64,000 bases of DNA, taken from assembly GCA_902553005.1 (NCBI GenBank), contig CACDIK010000002.1, forward strand, positions 1-64,000. Direction: 5' to 3'. Each line of letters begins with the position of its first letter. Within the stretch, counting starts at the first letter, position 1. Source of the stretch: an uncultured Alphaproteobacteria bacterium. GTDB taxonomy: Bacteria > Pseudomonadota > Alphaproteobacteria > HIMB59 > GCA-002718135. Positions 20,753 to 31,401 of the stretch are shown here, piece after piece. Made by a program: the position numbers and the translations under genes. The notes beneath the pieces are model-generated. The model was not told the DNA's origin. It saw nothing but the letters and a program-made list of their open reading frames with translations, and made no database searches.

Positions 20753-21629
20753 TATTTAATTTTGATATTTCTGTTATAAAATTATTATAGTTATTCATTT
20801 CATTTAAAGATACTTTAAAAAAAACTTTATAATTTTCTATCTTACTTATACTGTTATAAGCTTTTGTTATGTTTCTATTTTTAATAAAAAATTTAGTTTC
20901 CTCTAATATTAAAATTTTTTCATCAGAAATAATATTTTCAGAAGATGGAGAGAGGTTTATATGAGGTAAAAGAATTTTGTTAAATAAACTATTATTTTCA
21001 TTCACAATATTCTTCAAATATAAATTAACTTCTTTATTAAATTGATCTTCTAGAAATAAATGACCTTTGTATTTATTTCTTTTTAGAATTGATAATTTTT
21101 CCAAAATAGGTCTTTTGTTGTTTTTTAAAATTGTTTCAAGATATTTAAGCTCTCTTTCAAAATCTATGTTGTTTTCATATTTGATTTTTATTAGTTCAAC
21201 TACTTCTGTGATAGATTGATTTACTAGCTCAGGATTGTTATTAGGCTGATCTGCAATATTTTTATTTTTTATAGAAGAAATCTCATAACTTAAAGAATTA
21301 AAATTCTTATTTAACAATTCTATACTTTCATTAATTGACGTCAAATCAACTTTTGATTCTTTATTTGAATTTTCTTTAATAAGTTTTTCTATGTTTGTTA
21401 AAGCAGTTTTTGTTTCTAATATTTGTTTAGATATATTTTTTATAAATTCAGAATTTTTATTAATATTGTCTCTAAGTTCATTTTCTAATTCAATCTGAAT
21501 TTTGGATACCTTATCTTCATTTTGATAATTCGTATAAAGAAGATAAATTAAGAAAAAAACACATAATAAAAGAATAAAGCTTAATGAAAATTTAGAAAAA
21601 ATATAAAAACTTTCAAAAATTTTTTTCAT
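20745..21629 (-). CDS. Mitofilin/HemX-like membrane coiled-coil protein
   Basis: N-terminal TM, long coiled coil, position upstream of hemY. Confidence 0.6.
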   Translation of the reverse strand: MKKIFESFYIFSKFSLSFILLLCVFFLIYLLYTNYQNEDKVSKIQIELENELRDNINKNSEFIKNISKQILETKTALTNIEKLIKENSNKESKVDLTSINESIELLNKNFNSLSYEISSIKNKNIADQPNNNPELVNQSITEVVELIKIKYENNIDFERELKYLETILKNNKRPILEKLSILKRNKYKGHLFLEDQFNKEVNLYLKNIVNENNSLFNKILLPHINLSPSSENIISDEKILILEETKFFIKNRNITKAYNSISKIENYKVFFKVSLNEMNNYNNFITEISKLNNV

Positions 21630-21690
21630 GCCCTTTTTTTAGCATTATTAGTTTGTTGTTTAACAGTGTAAAATACTATACCAAAAAAAT

Positions 21691-22701
21691 ATGCTTGTAT
21701 TTGCTGCAGAAACTTCGTGCGACGAAACATCGGTGTGTCTAATGAAAAACAGCTCTATTGTAGAACATATTACTTTTTCTCAAGAAATTCATAAAATACA
21801 TGGTGGGGTTGTTCCAGAGTTAGCATCAAGATCACATTTAGAGAAAATACAAAGTATAACATTTGATTTATTTCGTAATAAAAAAATAGAACCAAAAGAA
21901 ATAGATGTTTATACTGCTACTTGTGGACCCGGACTTATAGGCAGTTTATTGGTTGGCTCAACTTTTTCCAAATCTTTAGCAATTTCTTTCAACAAACCAT
22001 TCATTCCAACTAATCATCTAGAAGGACACATATTGTCTACAAGTTTTAATAACAATATTAAATTTCCAAATCTCATCTTGCTTTTAACCGGGGGGCATAC
22101 TCAGGTTTATTTGATGAAAAGTGAGAATGAAATAGAGCTATTAGGACAAAGTGTTGATGATGCAATAGGAGAAGCTTTTGACAAAACGGCAAAATTAATC
22201 GGCCTATCATATCCTGGTGGTAGTGAAATTGAACAACAAGCACTTAAAGGGAATGAGGACAAATTTGTTTTACCAAAACCATTAGTTAAAGAAAAAAATT
22301 TTAATTTTTCATTTTCTGGTATTAAAACAAATATAAACCTTTTAACAAAAAAAAATAAAATTGATAAAAAATTTGTAGAAGATTTGTCAGCATCATTTCA
22401 AAAAAATATTACTGAAATTCTTATTGAAAAGTTAGAAAGAGGCTTAAAAAGATTAGGATCTGAAAATAAAAATATAAGATCAATTTCCGTAGTAGGAGGA
22501 GTCTCAAATAACAAATATATTCGAAGTAAAATAGAAAATTTTTTTGTCAAAAAAAATATTGAAATTTATTATCCTATAAAAGAAATGATGGGAGATAATG
22601 CTGCAATGATTGCATGGGCATGTATGAAATTTTATAAAAAAGAAAGAAATGATTTATTTTTTAAACCAATGCCTAGATTAGATGTAAGAAGTGTATTATA
22701 A
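21691..22701 (+). CDS. tsaD: tRNA threonylcarbamoyladenosine biosynthesis protein TsaD
   Basis: AAETSCDETSVCLM, GGVVPELASRSHLE, VVGGVSNNKYIRSK. Confidence 0.97.
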   Translation: MLVFAAETSCDETSVCLMKNSSIVEHITFSQEIHKIHGGVVPELASRSHLEKIQSITFDLFRNKKIEPKEIDVYTATCGPGLIGSLLVGSTFSKSLAISFNKPFIPTNHLEGHILSTSFNNNIKFPNLILLLTGGHTQVYLMKSENEIELLGQSVDDAIGEAFDKTAKLIGLSYPGGSEIEQQALKGNEDKFVLPKPLVKEKNFNFSFSGIKTNINLLTKKNKIDKKFVEDLSASFQKNITEILIEKLERGLKRLGSENKNIRSISVVGGVSNNKYIRSKIENFFVKKNIEIYYPIKEMMGDNAAMIAWACMKFYKKERNDLFFKPMPRLDVRSVL

Positions 22702-22740
22702 AATTAATCTCGTAAAAAATATGAACTAAAAAATATTAAA

Positions 22741-23145
22741 ATGAAATATTGGTTGTTGAAATCTGAACCAGATGCGTGGTCTTGGGATAATCAAGTTAAA
22801 GAAGGTGCATCGATGTGGGATGGAGTTCGAAATTATCAAGCTAGAAATAATTTAAAAGAGATGAAAAAAAACGACTTATGTTTTTTTTATCACTCAGTAA
22901 CAGAAAGAAGTATTGTTGGTATTGTTAAGGTTGTAAAAGAATATTATCCAGATCCTACTGATAACTCAGACCGTTTTGTTGTGGTCGATGTTAAAGCAAT
23001 AAAAAAATTAAAAAACCCAGTCTCTCTTGATCAAATAAAAGAAAATAATAAGTTGAAGGATATAGCTCTTGTAAAACAAAGCAGACTCTCCGTAATGCCT
23101 TTAAAAAAAACTGAATGGGATATTATAATTAAAATGTCAAATTAG
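22741..23145 (+). CDS. EVE domain-containing protein
   Basis: YWLLKSEPDAWSWDNQ...WDGVRNYQARNNLKEMKKND. Confidence 0.93.
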   Translation: MKYWLLKSEPDAWSWDNQVKEGASMWDGVRNYQARNNLKEMKKNDLCFFYHSVTERSIVGIVKVVKEYYPDPTDNSDRFVVVDVKAIKKLKNPVSLDQIKENNKLKDIALVKQSRLSVMPLKKTEWDIIIKMSN

Positions 23146-23200
23146 CTTAAAAAAATATTTACTTGTTGATATTTTAATAAATTAGAATTACTCTCTTAAT

Positions 23201-25123
23201 ATGGAAATCAAAGAACAATGGCTTAAAAATGCAAAAGTAGATGAAGAAAAATATTCTTCAATGTACAATCAATCGCTACATAACAATGATGAATTTTGGT
23301 CTGAACAAGCAAATAGAATTGATTGGATAAAAAAATTTACAAAAATCAAAAATGTAAAATATTCTAAAGATGATGTGAGTATTAAATGGTTTGAAGATGG
23401 TAATCTTAATGTTTCTTATAATTGTATAGATAGATATGCTAAAAGTAGTCCTGATAGAACCGCAATAATTTGGGAGGGTGATGATCCTAATGAAACAAAA
23501 AAAATAACTTATAAAGAGCTATTATTAAATGTATCAAGAGCAGCAAATGTACTTAAAAAAATTGGTGTAAAAAAAGGTGATAGAGTAACCATATATTTAA
23601 CAATGATACCTGAGTTAGCGTATATAATGTTAGCTTGTGCAAGAATTGGAGCTGTACACTCAATTATATTTGGAGGTTTCTCCGCAGAGTCTATTGCTGG
23701 TAGAATTAAAGATTGTCAATCAGAGTATATTGTAACCGCTGATGAAGGAGTAAGGGGTGGCAAAACCATTCCTTTAAAATTAACAACAGATAAAGCACTA
23801 GAATCATGTCCCGATGTTAAGAAGTGTTTAATTGTTAAAAGAACAAATAAAGAAATAAAATTAATAAAAGACAGAGATTTATTCTATGATGATGTTCTTA
23901 AAGAAGTTAATGATTTTTGTGAACCAGAAATTCTAAATGCTGAAGATCCATTATTCATTTTATATACATCAGGATCAACGGGTAAGCCAAAAGGGGTAAT
24001 GCATACATCAGGAGGTTATATAGTTTATGCTTCTATGACTCATGAATATATTTTTAACTACAGTGATGGCGATATATATTGGTGCACTGCGGACATAGGA
24101 TGGATAACTGGTCATAGTTACATTATTTATGGACCTCTTTCTAATGGAGCTACAACTTTAATGTTTGAAGGAGTTCCAAACTATCCTGACTTCTCAAGAT
24201 TTTGGCAAATAGTAGATAAACATAAAGTAAATATTTTTTATACTGCTCCAACTGCAATTAGAGCTTTAATGAGAGAGGGTGATGATTACGTAACTAAAAC
24301 TAGTAGATCATCATTAAAGCTTTTAGGAACAGTTGGTGAGCCTATAAATCCAGAAGCATGGAAATGGTACTTTGAAATTCCAGGTAATTCAAATTGTCCA
24401 ATTGTTGACACTTGGTGGCAAACTGAAACTGGGGGAATATTAATATCTCCTCAAACTGGTGCTATAAAATTAAAACCTGGTTCAGCTTCAAAACCATTTT
24501 TTGGTATTGAACCATGTATTGTAGATAAAGGTGGTAATGAACTAGAAGGGGAATGTGAAGGAATGTTATGTATGAAAAAATCATGGCCCGGCCAAATGCG
24601 AACAGTTTATGGTGACCATAAAAGATTCATTGATACATATTTTTCGCAATTTGATGGAAAATATTTTACGGGTGATGGATGTAAAAGAGATAAAGATGGC
24701 TATTATTGGATTACAGGTAGAGTCGATGATGTAATTATTGTTTCTGGTCATAATCTAGGTACAGCAGAAATAGAAAGTGCCTTTGTTTCTCATAAAGATG
24801 TATCTGAAGCAGCGGTGGTGGGCTACCCTCATGATATTAAAGGTAATGGTTTATATTGTTATGTTTCCTTAAAGGTGGGTATAGAAACGTCTGATGATTT
24901 AGTACTAGATTTAAAAAAAACTATCAGAGAAAAAATAGGTCCAATTGCAACACCTGATTTTATACACATCACTGCTGGTTTACCAAAAACTCGATCAGGC
25001 AAAATTATGAGAAGAATTCTGCGAAAAATTGCCTGTAATGATTTTGATAATTTGGGAGATACATCAACACTAGCAGACCCATCAGTTGTTAATGATTTGG
25101 TTAAAAATAGAAAAAATAAATAA
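23201..25123 (+). CDS. acs: Acetyl-CoA synthetase
   Basis: [52 protein letters not shown]. Confidence 0.97.
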   Translation: MEIKEQWLKNAKVDEEKYSSMYNQSLHNNDEFWSEQANRIDWIKKFTKIKNVKYSKDDVSIKWFEDGNLNVSYNCIDRYAKSSPDRTAIIWEGDDPNETKKITYKELLLNVSRAANVLKKIGVKKGDRVTIYLTMIPELAYIMLACARIGAVHSIIFGGFSAESIAGRIKDCQSEYIVTADEGVRGGKTIPLKLTTDKALESCPDVKKCLIVKRTNKEIKLIKDRDLFYDDVLKEVNDFCEPEILNAEDPLFILYTSGSTGKPKGVMHTSGGYIVYASMTHEYIFNYSDGDIYWCTADIGWITGHSYIIYGPLSNGATTLMFEGVPNYPDFSRFWQIVDKHKVNIFYTAPTAIRALMREGDDYVTKTSRSSLKLLGTVGEPINPEAWKWYFEIPGNSNCPIVDTWWQTETGGILISPQTGAIKLKPGSASKPFFGIEPCIVDKGGNELEGECEGMLCMKKSWPGQMRTVYGDHKRFIDTYFSQFDGKYFTGDGCKRDKDGYYWITGRVDDVIIVSGHNLGTAEIESAFVSHKDVSEAAVVGYPHDIKGNGLYCYVSLKVGIETSDDLVLDLKKTIREKIGPIATPDFIHITAGLPKTRSGKIMRRILRKIACNDFDNLGDTSTLADPSVVNDLVKNRKNK

Positions 25124-25126
25124 AAA

Positions 25127-25678
25127 CTATCGAGGCTCCCAGTGCTTTAAACATCTAGGCTCATAAATATTTGCTGCTCCAACTTGCGTTCTTTCACCCC
25201 CCAATGTTTTTCTAAAAGTTTTGGTTGCCTCCAAACCACATACATTGCAAAAACCATAAATCTTTACTATTTTATCTGACAACCCCAGTAACATCGAAGA
25301 TGTTTCCCAAGGTTTACCTCTTGAGTCTTGATCAAGACCTGCGCAAACAACATCTATACCTTTATTCAATATTATTTCTACATTGTTTAATGTATCTTTT
25401 GTGTCCATAAACTGAATTTCGTCTAAAAAAACCATATCAACTACATTTTTTTCAAAAATAAATTTTTTTAACGTTGTTGCCCAATCATTCATTGCGTAAC
25501 ACTCATGACTCAAATCATTATGTGTAATTATTTTTTCATTTGAGTATCTGTTATCAATACTTGGTTTAATTACTATAATTTTTTTATTTTGATGTTTTGC
25601 CCATAGAATTCTTTTCAGTAATTCACTTGTTTTGCCTGCAAACATCGCTCCAACGATTGTCTCAAGATTTCCTCGCAT
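25127..25678 (-). CDS. tdk: Thymidine kinase
   Basis: GAMFAGKTSELLKRI, VFLDEIQFMD, GLDQDSRGKPWE, CxxC zinc motif. Confidence 0.96.
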   Translation of the reverse strand: MRGNLETIVGAMFAGKTSELLKRILWAKHQNKKIIVIKPSIDNRYSNEKIITHNDLSHECYAMNDWATTLKKFIFEKNVVDMVFLDEIQFMDTKDTLNNVEIILNKGIDVVCAGLDQDSRGKPWETSSMLLGLSDKIVKIYGFCNVCGLEATKTFRKTLGGERTQVGAANIYEPRCLKHWEPR

Positions 25679-25747
25679 AACTCAATATATTTTATTTTTA
25701 CAATTTATTATATAATTATTTTAAATAAGTATAAACTTTATAAAGTA

Positions 25748-27013
25748 ATGATAAAAGGTGTAAAAATTAGATTTGAAATTCATAATATATTATTTTCAAT
25801 TTATAAATTTAATAAAACTCTAAATAATTCTTTAGTTAAAAAACAAATTAATAAACAAAAAAAAGAAGATATAGCTTTTTTATATAATGTAACGCTTAAC
25901 TCAATGAGGTTACATTTACATTGTTTAAAGATAATGGACAAATTTATAAAAAAAAAATTAAGAGATCAGGAAAAGATTTTATTAATAAGTGCTATTACCC
26001 AAATTGTATTTTTAAACTTTAAGGAGTACGCTGTCATAAATTGTTCAGTTGAAATAGCAAAAAAACTAAAATTATATCCTGGAATTATAAATGCAACATT
26101 AAAAAAAATAGCCAAAAATAAAAATGATTTGAAACAAATCAAAATTAATTTTAGCAATTTGCCTCCGTGGTTTCAAAAAAAAACTCACTTTATGTCTGAT
26201 TATGAAAAAAAACAATTTTTACAAAATTTTCACAAGGAACCAAATATTCATATTGTTTTTAAAGATGAAGAAAAGTTAAAAAAATTTGATGATAAATTAT
26301 TTAAAACATCAACTATATCTGGTTTTTTATTAGATGAAAAAAATTTTCAGGAAAAAATTTCTTTTATTAATGGTGATTGGTGGGTGCAAGATTTTAGCTC
26401 TTTTCTTCCATTATACAATTTTAAAGAAATAAATAAAAATAAGCTACTTCTTGATGCCTGTGCTGCACCAGGTGGAAAATCTTTTCAAATTTTATCTAAG
26501 AAATTAAATGTTATCTTAAATGATAAAAGCAAAAATAGAATTCAAACTCTTAAATCTAATTTAAAGCGACTCAAATTAAGTGCTAAAATTTTGAATGAAG
26601 ATTTTATTCGATTTGATAATAAAGGAAAGTATGACGTAATTATAATTGATGCTCCTTGTTCGGCTGTTGGAACAATAAGAAGGAATCCTGAAATTTTTTT
26701 TAAAAATAAAGGCCCAAATTTTGACAAGCTGCTTTCTTTACAAGAAAATATGTTAGAAAAAGCATCATTTTTATTAAATACAAACGGATTTATAATTTAT
26801 ATGACTTGTTCTTTTTTAAAAATTGAAACCATAGATCAAATTAAAAAGTTCCTTAAATTAAACAATAATTTTGTGCTTTCAAATTTTAAATTAATAGAAA
26901 ATCAGAAAAATTACTCAAAATTTATTAAAAATAATTTTATGATAACTATTCCTAATGTGATTTTTGACTATAATATTGATGGATACTTTGCAGCTTTTTT
27001 AAAGAAAATATAA
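25748..27013 (+). CDS. rsmB: RsmB-type 16S rRNA m5C methyltransferase (NusB + SUN domains)
   Basis: LLDACAAPGGKSFQILS, IIDAPCSAVGTIRRNPEI, MTCSFLKIE. Confidence 0.92.
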   Translation: MIKGVKIRFEIHNILFSIYKFNKTLNNSLVKKQINKQKKEDIAFLYNVTLNSMRLHLHCLKIMDKFIKKKLRDQEKILLISAITQIVFLNFKEYAVINCSVEIAKKLKLYPGIINATLKKIAKNKNDLKQIKINFSNLPPWFQKKTHFMSDYEKKQFLQNFHKEPNIHIVFKDEEKLKKFDDKLFKTSTISGFLLDEKNFQEKISFINGDWWVQDFSSFLPLYNFKEINKNKLLLDACAAPGGKSFQILSKKLNVILNDKSKNRIQTLKSNLKRLKLSAKILNEDFIRFDNKGKYDVIIIDAPCSAVGTIRRNPEIFFKNKGPNFDKLLSLQENMLEKASFLLNTNGFIIYMTCSFLKIETIDQIKKFLKLNNNFVLSNFKLIENQKNYSKFIKNNFMITIPNVIFDYNIDGYFAAFLKKI

Positions 27014-28545
27014 TGATTTTAATAATAAAGAAAATATTATTTATATTTATAACCTCTAAGTTCAATGCAAAAAAAAATTTATCTTTTTTAGATTTAAACT
27101 TTAAAAAAATAGATTTTACAAATCACGATAAAATAAAATCATTTATTTTTAAAGAAAATTTTTATACTTACAAAAATAAAAATATTCATAGTTTTGATTT
27201 TTTAAATTTCTCAAATAAACTTGGTGGTAAAATAGGTATAAATTTGTCTAAAAAAGCAATCTTTGGGTGGCATAAACTAAACAAAAATAAGTTAGGCTTT
27301 CCTTGGATAGAAGATCTATCATCTAAAAGACTAATAAATCTTTTGTATAACTATGAATATATAAATTCTGCTTCAAAAGAAGGTGACAAGAAAAAGTTAG
27401 ATTTTATAATCTATTTTCATATTCAAAGAATTTTATTTGATTTCAACTCAAAAAAAATATCTGAATTTACTTCGTATGATTTAAAAGCATATTTGTTATC
27501 TTGCTCACTCCTAAAAAAAATTAATGAAACAGATATTGATTATATAAAATATATTGTTGATAACCAAATTGATAAAATTGGTATGCATAAAAGTTATAAT
27601 CTCTTGGAGCATTCTAAGTTTATAAATAATCTTAGTGAAATAAAAAATATTTTACTTTTTTCTAAATCAAATAAATCAAATGTTTTTGATGAAGTAATTC
27701 TTAAAATGACATCAATATTGAATGAATATTTTCATTTAGATGGCTCACTAGCTCTATTTAATGGTACTAATAATGTTTATACAATCAATATCTACAAATC
27801 TTTAAACAAAGAGAGTTATTTAAAAAAAAGAGAGTTTTCAAATATTAATAATGGAATTGCATTTTACTCAGATAAAAATAAAAAAATATTTTTTGATGTA
27901 GTGCAACCTAATTCAGATATGATAAGTTCTAACTTAAGTGCGGGAACTTTATCACTTGAATTGAGTGGTTTTGGAGAGAAAATAGTTACAAATTGTGGTG
28001 CCTCAGAAAGTTATGGTAAAAATCCAGAATATTTAAGATACAGTGCAGCTCATTCTACTATTATTCTACAAAACACTAATATTAGTGAAATAAAGGAAGA
28101 CAACCCACATATTAAATTTCCCCAATCAGTAGTCTTTAGAAAGGAGACTAACGGTCAAGAAGAAATATTTGAGGGGTCACATAATGGATATTTAAAAAAA
28201 TTTAATAAAATATTAAAAAGAAAATTAATTATTTATAAAAATAAAAATAAATTAAAGGGAGAAGATAGCTTTATTTCTTATAAAAATCTCCGTAATAGAT
28301 TGATTTACCATATAAGATTTCACCTAGCCAATGAAATGATTTTAAATTTTACAAATAATAAAAAAAATATAATTTTAAAAACAAAAATGAACAATATATG
28401 GCTGTTTAAAAGTAATACTGAACTTATAATAGAAGATAGTATATCGGTTGATAATAATATTACTAAACCTACTAAACAAATTGTAATTAAGGGTGTATTG
28501 TCAGATAAAAAGATTATAGAAAAATGGTCGTTAGAAAAAATCTAA
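27013..28545 (+). CDS. Heparinase II/III family protein
   Basis: DGSLALFNGTN, LSLELSGFGEKIVTNCGASESYG...YSAAHSTIILQNTN; conserved rsmB-heparinase-purH order. Confidence 0.88.
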   Translation: MILIIKKILFIFITSKFNAKKNLSFLDLNFKKIDFTNHDKIKSFIFKENFYTYKNKNIHSFDFLNFSNKLGGKIGINLSKKAIFGWHKLNKNKLGFPWIEDLSSKRLINLLYNYEYINSASKEGDKKKLDFIIYFHIQRILFDFNSKKISEFTSYDLKAYLLSCSLLKKINETDIDYIKYIVDNQIDKIGMHKSYNLLEHSKFINNLSEIKNILLFSKSNKSNVFDEVILKMTSILNEYFHLDGSLALFNGTNNVYTINIYKSLNKESYLKKREFSNINNGIAFYSDKNKKIFFDVVQPNSDMISSNLSAGTLSLELSGFGEKIVTNCGASESYGKNPEYLRYSAAHSTIILQNTNISEIKEDNPHIKFPQSVVFRKETNGQEEIFEGSHNGYLKKFNKILKRKLIIYKNKNKLKGEDSFISYKNLRNRLIYHIRFHLANEMILNFTNNKKNIILKTKMNNIWLFKSNTELIIEDSISVDNNITKPTKQIVIKGVLSDKKIIEKWSLEKI

Positions 28546-29123
28546 AAAAAAAATTTGCTTTAATATCTGTATTTGATAAAAAAAATTTAAAGTATCTCTG
28601 CTCAAACTTGAGTAAATTTAATTACAATTTTATGTCCAGTGGTTCTACGGGAAATAAAATTCGTGAATTAGGATTTAAATGTAAAGATATTTCAAAAATG
28701 ACAAATTCTAAAGAAATGTTTGGAGGTAGGGTTAAAACATTAAATCCATTAATATATAGCTCACTACTTTACATTAGAGATGATAAAATTCATAAAAAAC
28801 AGTTTCAATTATTAAACATACCTGAAATAGATATTGTTGTAGTTAACTTATATCCTTTTAAAAAATATTTAAAAAAAAATAATTATGATCAAATTATTGA
28901 AATGATTGATATTGGTGGGCCAGGTTTATTACGAGCTGCCGGAAAAAACTTCAAATACATAACTCCAGTAGCTGATATTAAGGATTATAAAAAATTAGTA
29001 ACAAATTTAACTAAGAATAATGGGGAAACAGACATTATTTTTAGAAAAAAAATGGCTCTTAAGGTTTTTAAACAATCAGCACAATATGACAAAATTATTT
29101 ATAATTGGCTAAATGAAAATTAA
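28524..29123 (+). CDS. purH: PurH N-terminal (IMP cyclohydrolase/MGS-like) domain encoded as a separate ORF
   Basis: KFALISVFDKKNLKYL, FGGRVKTLNPLIY, IDIVVVNLYPFKKYL, IEMIDIGGPGLLRAAGKN; ends at the interdomain linker. Confidence 0.85.
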   Translation: MVVRKNLKKKFALISVFDKKNLKYLCSNLSKFNYNFMSSGSTGNKIRELGFKCKDISKMTNSKEMFGGRVKTLNPLIYSSLLYIRDDKIHKKQFQLLNIPEIDIVVVNLYPFKKYLKKNNYDQIIEMIDIGGPGLLRAAGKNFKYITPVADIKDYKKLVTNLTKNNGETDIIFRKKMALKVFKQSAQYDKIIYNWLNEN

Positions 29124-30030
29124 AAATAGTAAAATCAAATTAAGATATGGAGAAAATCCAAATCAAATAGGCTACTTAATTAGTAATAAAAGAAATTCAA
29201 TTTTTAGCTATCAAATTAGTGGGAAACAAATAAGTTATAATAATTTAATTGATATTGATAGTGGATTAAAATGTTTAAAAGAATTTCTTGAGCCTACTTC
29301 CATAATTCTGAAACATACTAATCCTTGTGGTATAGCGTCAGCAAAAAACATAGAGGCCGCTTTTAATAGATCTTATGAAAGTGATCCTAAAAGTGCTTTT
29401 GGAGGAATAGTTTTGCTAAATAGAAAAGTAACTTCTAAACTTGCTATGAAAATATACAAAAATTTTTACGAAATGATAGTTGCTTTAGATTTCAATCAAG
29501 ATGCACTAAAAATTTTAAAAAAAAAGAAAAATTTAATTTTATTAAAAATACCCAATATAAAAAAAACGACCCTCGAATATAGATCAACTTTATTTGGTGA
29601 TCTTTATCAAACAACAGATTTAAACCCAATTAATAGAAAGTTTTTAACCTTAGTTTCAAGAAAGAAAGGGTCAACAAAAACAATTAATGATTTAATTTTT
29701 TCACTTAAAGTTGCAAAACACTTAAAATCAAACGCTATTGTTTTATCCAGAAACAAACAAACTCTAGGTTTGGGTCATGGTCATACAAACAGAGTAGATG
29801 CATTATATTATGCTATTAAAAATATGAATAAATATTTTAAAAAAGGTAATTTCGTTTGTGCTTCAGACGGTTTTTTTCCTTTTGTAGACAGTATAAATTT
29901 ACTAAATAGGAATGGATGCAATGCTGTAGCTCAGCCAGAAGGCTCGATAAATGATAAGGTAATAATTTCTTTTTCAATAAAAAATAAATTATCATTATAT
30001 TTCATAAAAAATAGACTCTTTAAACATTGA
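29113..30030 (+). CDS. purH: PurH C-terminal (AICAR formyltransferase) domain encoded as a separate ORF
   Basis: LRYGENPNQ, SYNNLIDIDSGLKCLKEF, ILKHTNPCGIASA, SAFGGIVLLNR, SDGFFPFVDSINLL; 11-nt overlap with N-terminal ORF, different frame. Confidence 0.85.
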   Translation: MKIKNSKIKLRYGENPNQIGYLISNKRNSIFSYQISGKQISYNNLIDIDSGLKCLKEFLEPTSIILKHTNPCGIASAKNIEAAFNRSYESDPKSAFGGIVLLNRKVTSKLAMKIYKNFYEMIVALDFNQDALKILKKKKNLILLKIPNIKKTTLEYRSTLFGDLYQTTDLNPINRKFLTLVSRKKGSTKTINDLIFSLKVAKHLKSNAIVLSRNKQTLGLGHGHTNRVDALYYAIKNMNKYFKKGNFVCASDGFFPFVDSINLLNRNGCNAVAQPEGSINDKVIISFSIKNKLSLYFIKNRLFKH

Positions 30031-30179
30031 ATAAAAAAAATAAAATTTCAAAATATTTAAAAATTTTAATTAAAGATCATCCTAAAATTACATCAGGTAG
30101 GAAAAATTTTGATCAACATAATTATAGAATTATAAAAACAATAGAAATAATTAAGAAATATTTTAAATTTAAAGAATAG
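30027..30179 (+). CDS. Possible 50-aa basic protein overlapping the purH stop (TTG start)
   Basis: LNKKNKISKYLKILIKDHPKITSGRKNFDQHNYRIIKTIEIIKKYFKFKE; open frame of 51 codons, no homolog recognised. Confidence 0.25.
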   Translation: MNKKNKISKYLKILIKDHPKITSGRKNFDQHNYRIIKTIEIIKKYFKFKE

Positions 30180-30186
30180 ATCAGAA

Positions 30187-30951
30187 TTAAAAAGAGGTAT
30201 TATTTAAAATATTTTCCCAAGCTTCTCCAGTTTCTATCTCTTTGAGAGTCCACTGACCATATGCCAAATTATTAAAAATTTTATAATCTATAATGGGATT
30301 TTCTATGTTCTGTATTTTACCTATGTAACTTAAGGTTTTGTCAGTAAAGTATGATGGAACTCCGTTATACATTGCCATAAAACCTGCTGTAGATTGTAAA
30401 CTAACAAATGCCCACGCATCTTTTAATAATAAATTCAATGGTTTTTTTGATAATTTATTATGTACTATAATTCTTCTATCGGAATATTTTTTAACTAATT
30501 GTGTTGTCTCTTCAGTCCAATTTGGTACGTTGTACATTTTTTTCATAGTTTCAGATGGTTCAGAAAGGATAATATAGCTACCTGTTTTTTTTTGATCAAG
30601 TATCTTTAAGTTTAGCTTACTTAGTCTATCACTTGGAAAATTGCCCTTACCATTATGTATAAAATTGTTATAGACAATTCTAAAATAACCATCCATATTT
30701 TTAACTTTAGTTAATTTATTTTCAAATACTCTTTGTGACTGATTAAAATAACCATGATCCATATAGTAAAAATTCTTAACTTTATTAATTACGTCAAGAG
30801 TTCCTCTAAGTACTCCATAAGTCGCAATAGTTTTATCAAATTCTTTAAAATTATTTACATGACATAAAACAGAATTAGAACCTTTAGCAAAATTATAACA
30901 TAAAGTTCTATTCATTATATGATCTGTGTAAATAACTATAGGTTTTTCCAT
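30187..30951 (-). CDS. Hypothetical protein, possible glycosyltransferase/capsule-type fold
   Basis: 254 aa; LQSTAGFMAMYNGVPSYFT resembles the donor-site region of CPS/GT-B-like proteins; weak. Confidence 0.4.
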   Translation of the reverse strand: MEKPIVIYTDHIMNRTLCYNFAKGSNSVLCHVNNFKEFDKTIATYGVLRGTLDVINKVKNFYYMDHGYFNQSQRVFENKLTKVKNMDGYFRIVYNNFIHNGKGNFPSDRLSKLNLKILDQKKTGSYIILSEPSETMKKMYNVPNWTEETTQLVKKYSDRRIIVHNKLSKKPLNLLLKDAWAFVSLQSTAGFMAMYNGVPSYFTDKTLSYIGKIQNIENPIIDYKIFNNLAYGQWTLKEIETGEAWENILNNTSF

Positions 30952-31401
30952 TATATTTATATTATAAATTAATAAATTTTTTTATAAATTTTAAAATATG
31001 GTCTAATAATTTAAAATTAGTATTAATATTTAAATTCTTTAATTACCTTATGTAAGATAGGTTTTTTCCCTAAATAAAGTGCATAAAAGTTTAAACCTAT
31101 CTATTAATTATACATCTTGATTTTAAGACATAAATAAACATAGATTATCGAATTTAATAAAAAATAGATTTATTTAAGTTATTTGAATTAATATACTTAT
31201 TAACAAAAAATTATGATTAACAATTTTAATTCTGCATAATATTCCAAATTTGCTATAAATTTATGTGATAAAAAAATATTTTAATATGAAATATTTACTA
31301 TTTGCATTTAATATTGGAGGAAAAATTTTTTTGACTTTTTATCAATTTAGTAGATTAAAAACTACTTGGATTAATTTACAATTAATGCTGCGATAATTGC
31401 C

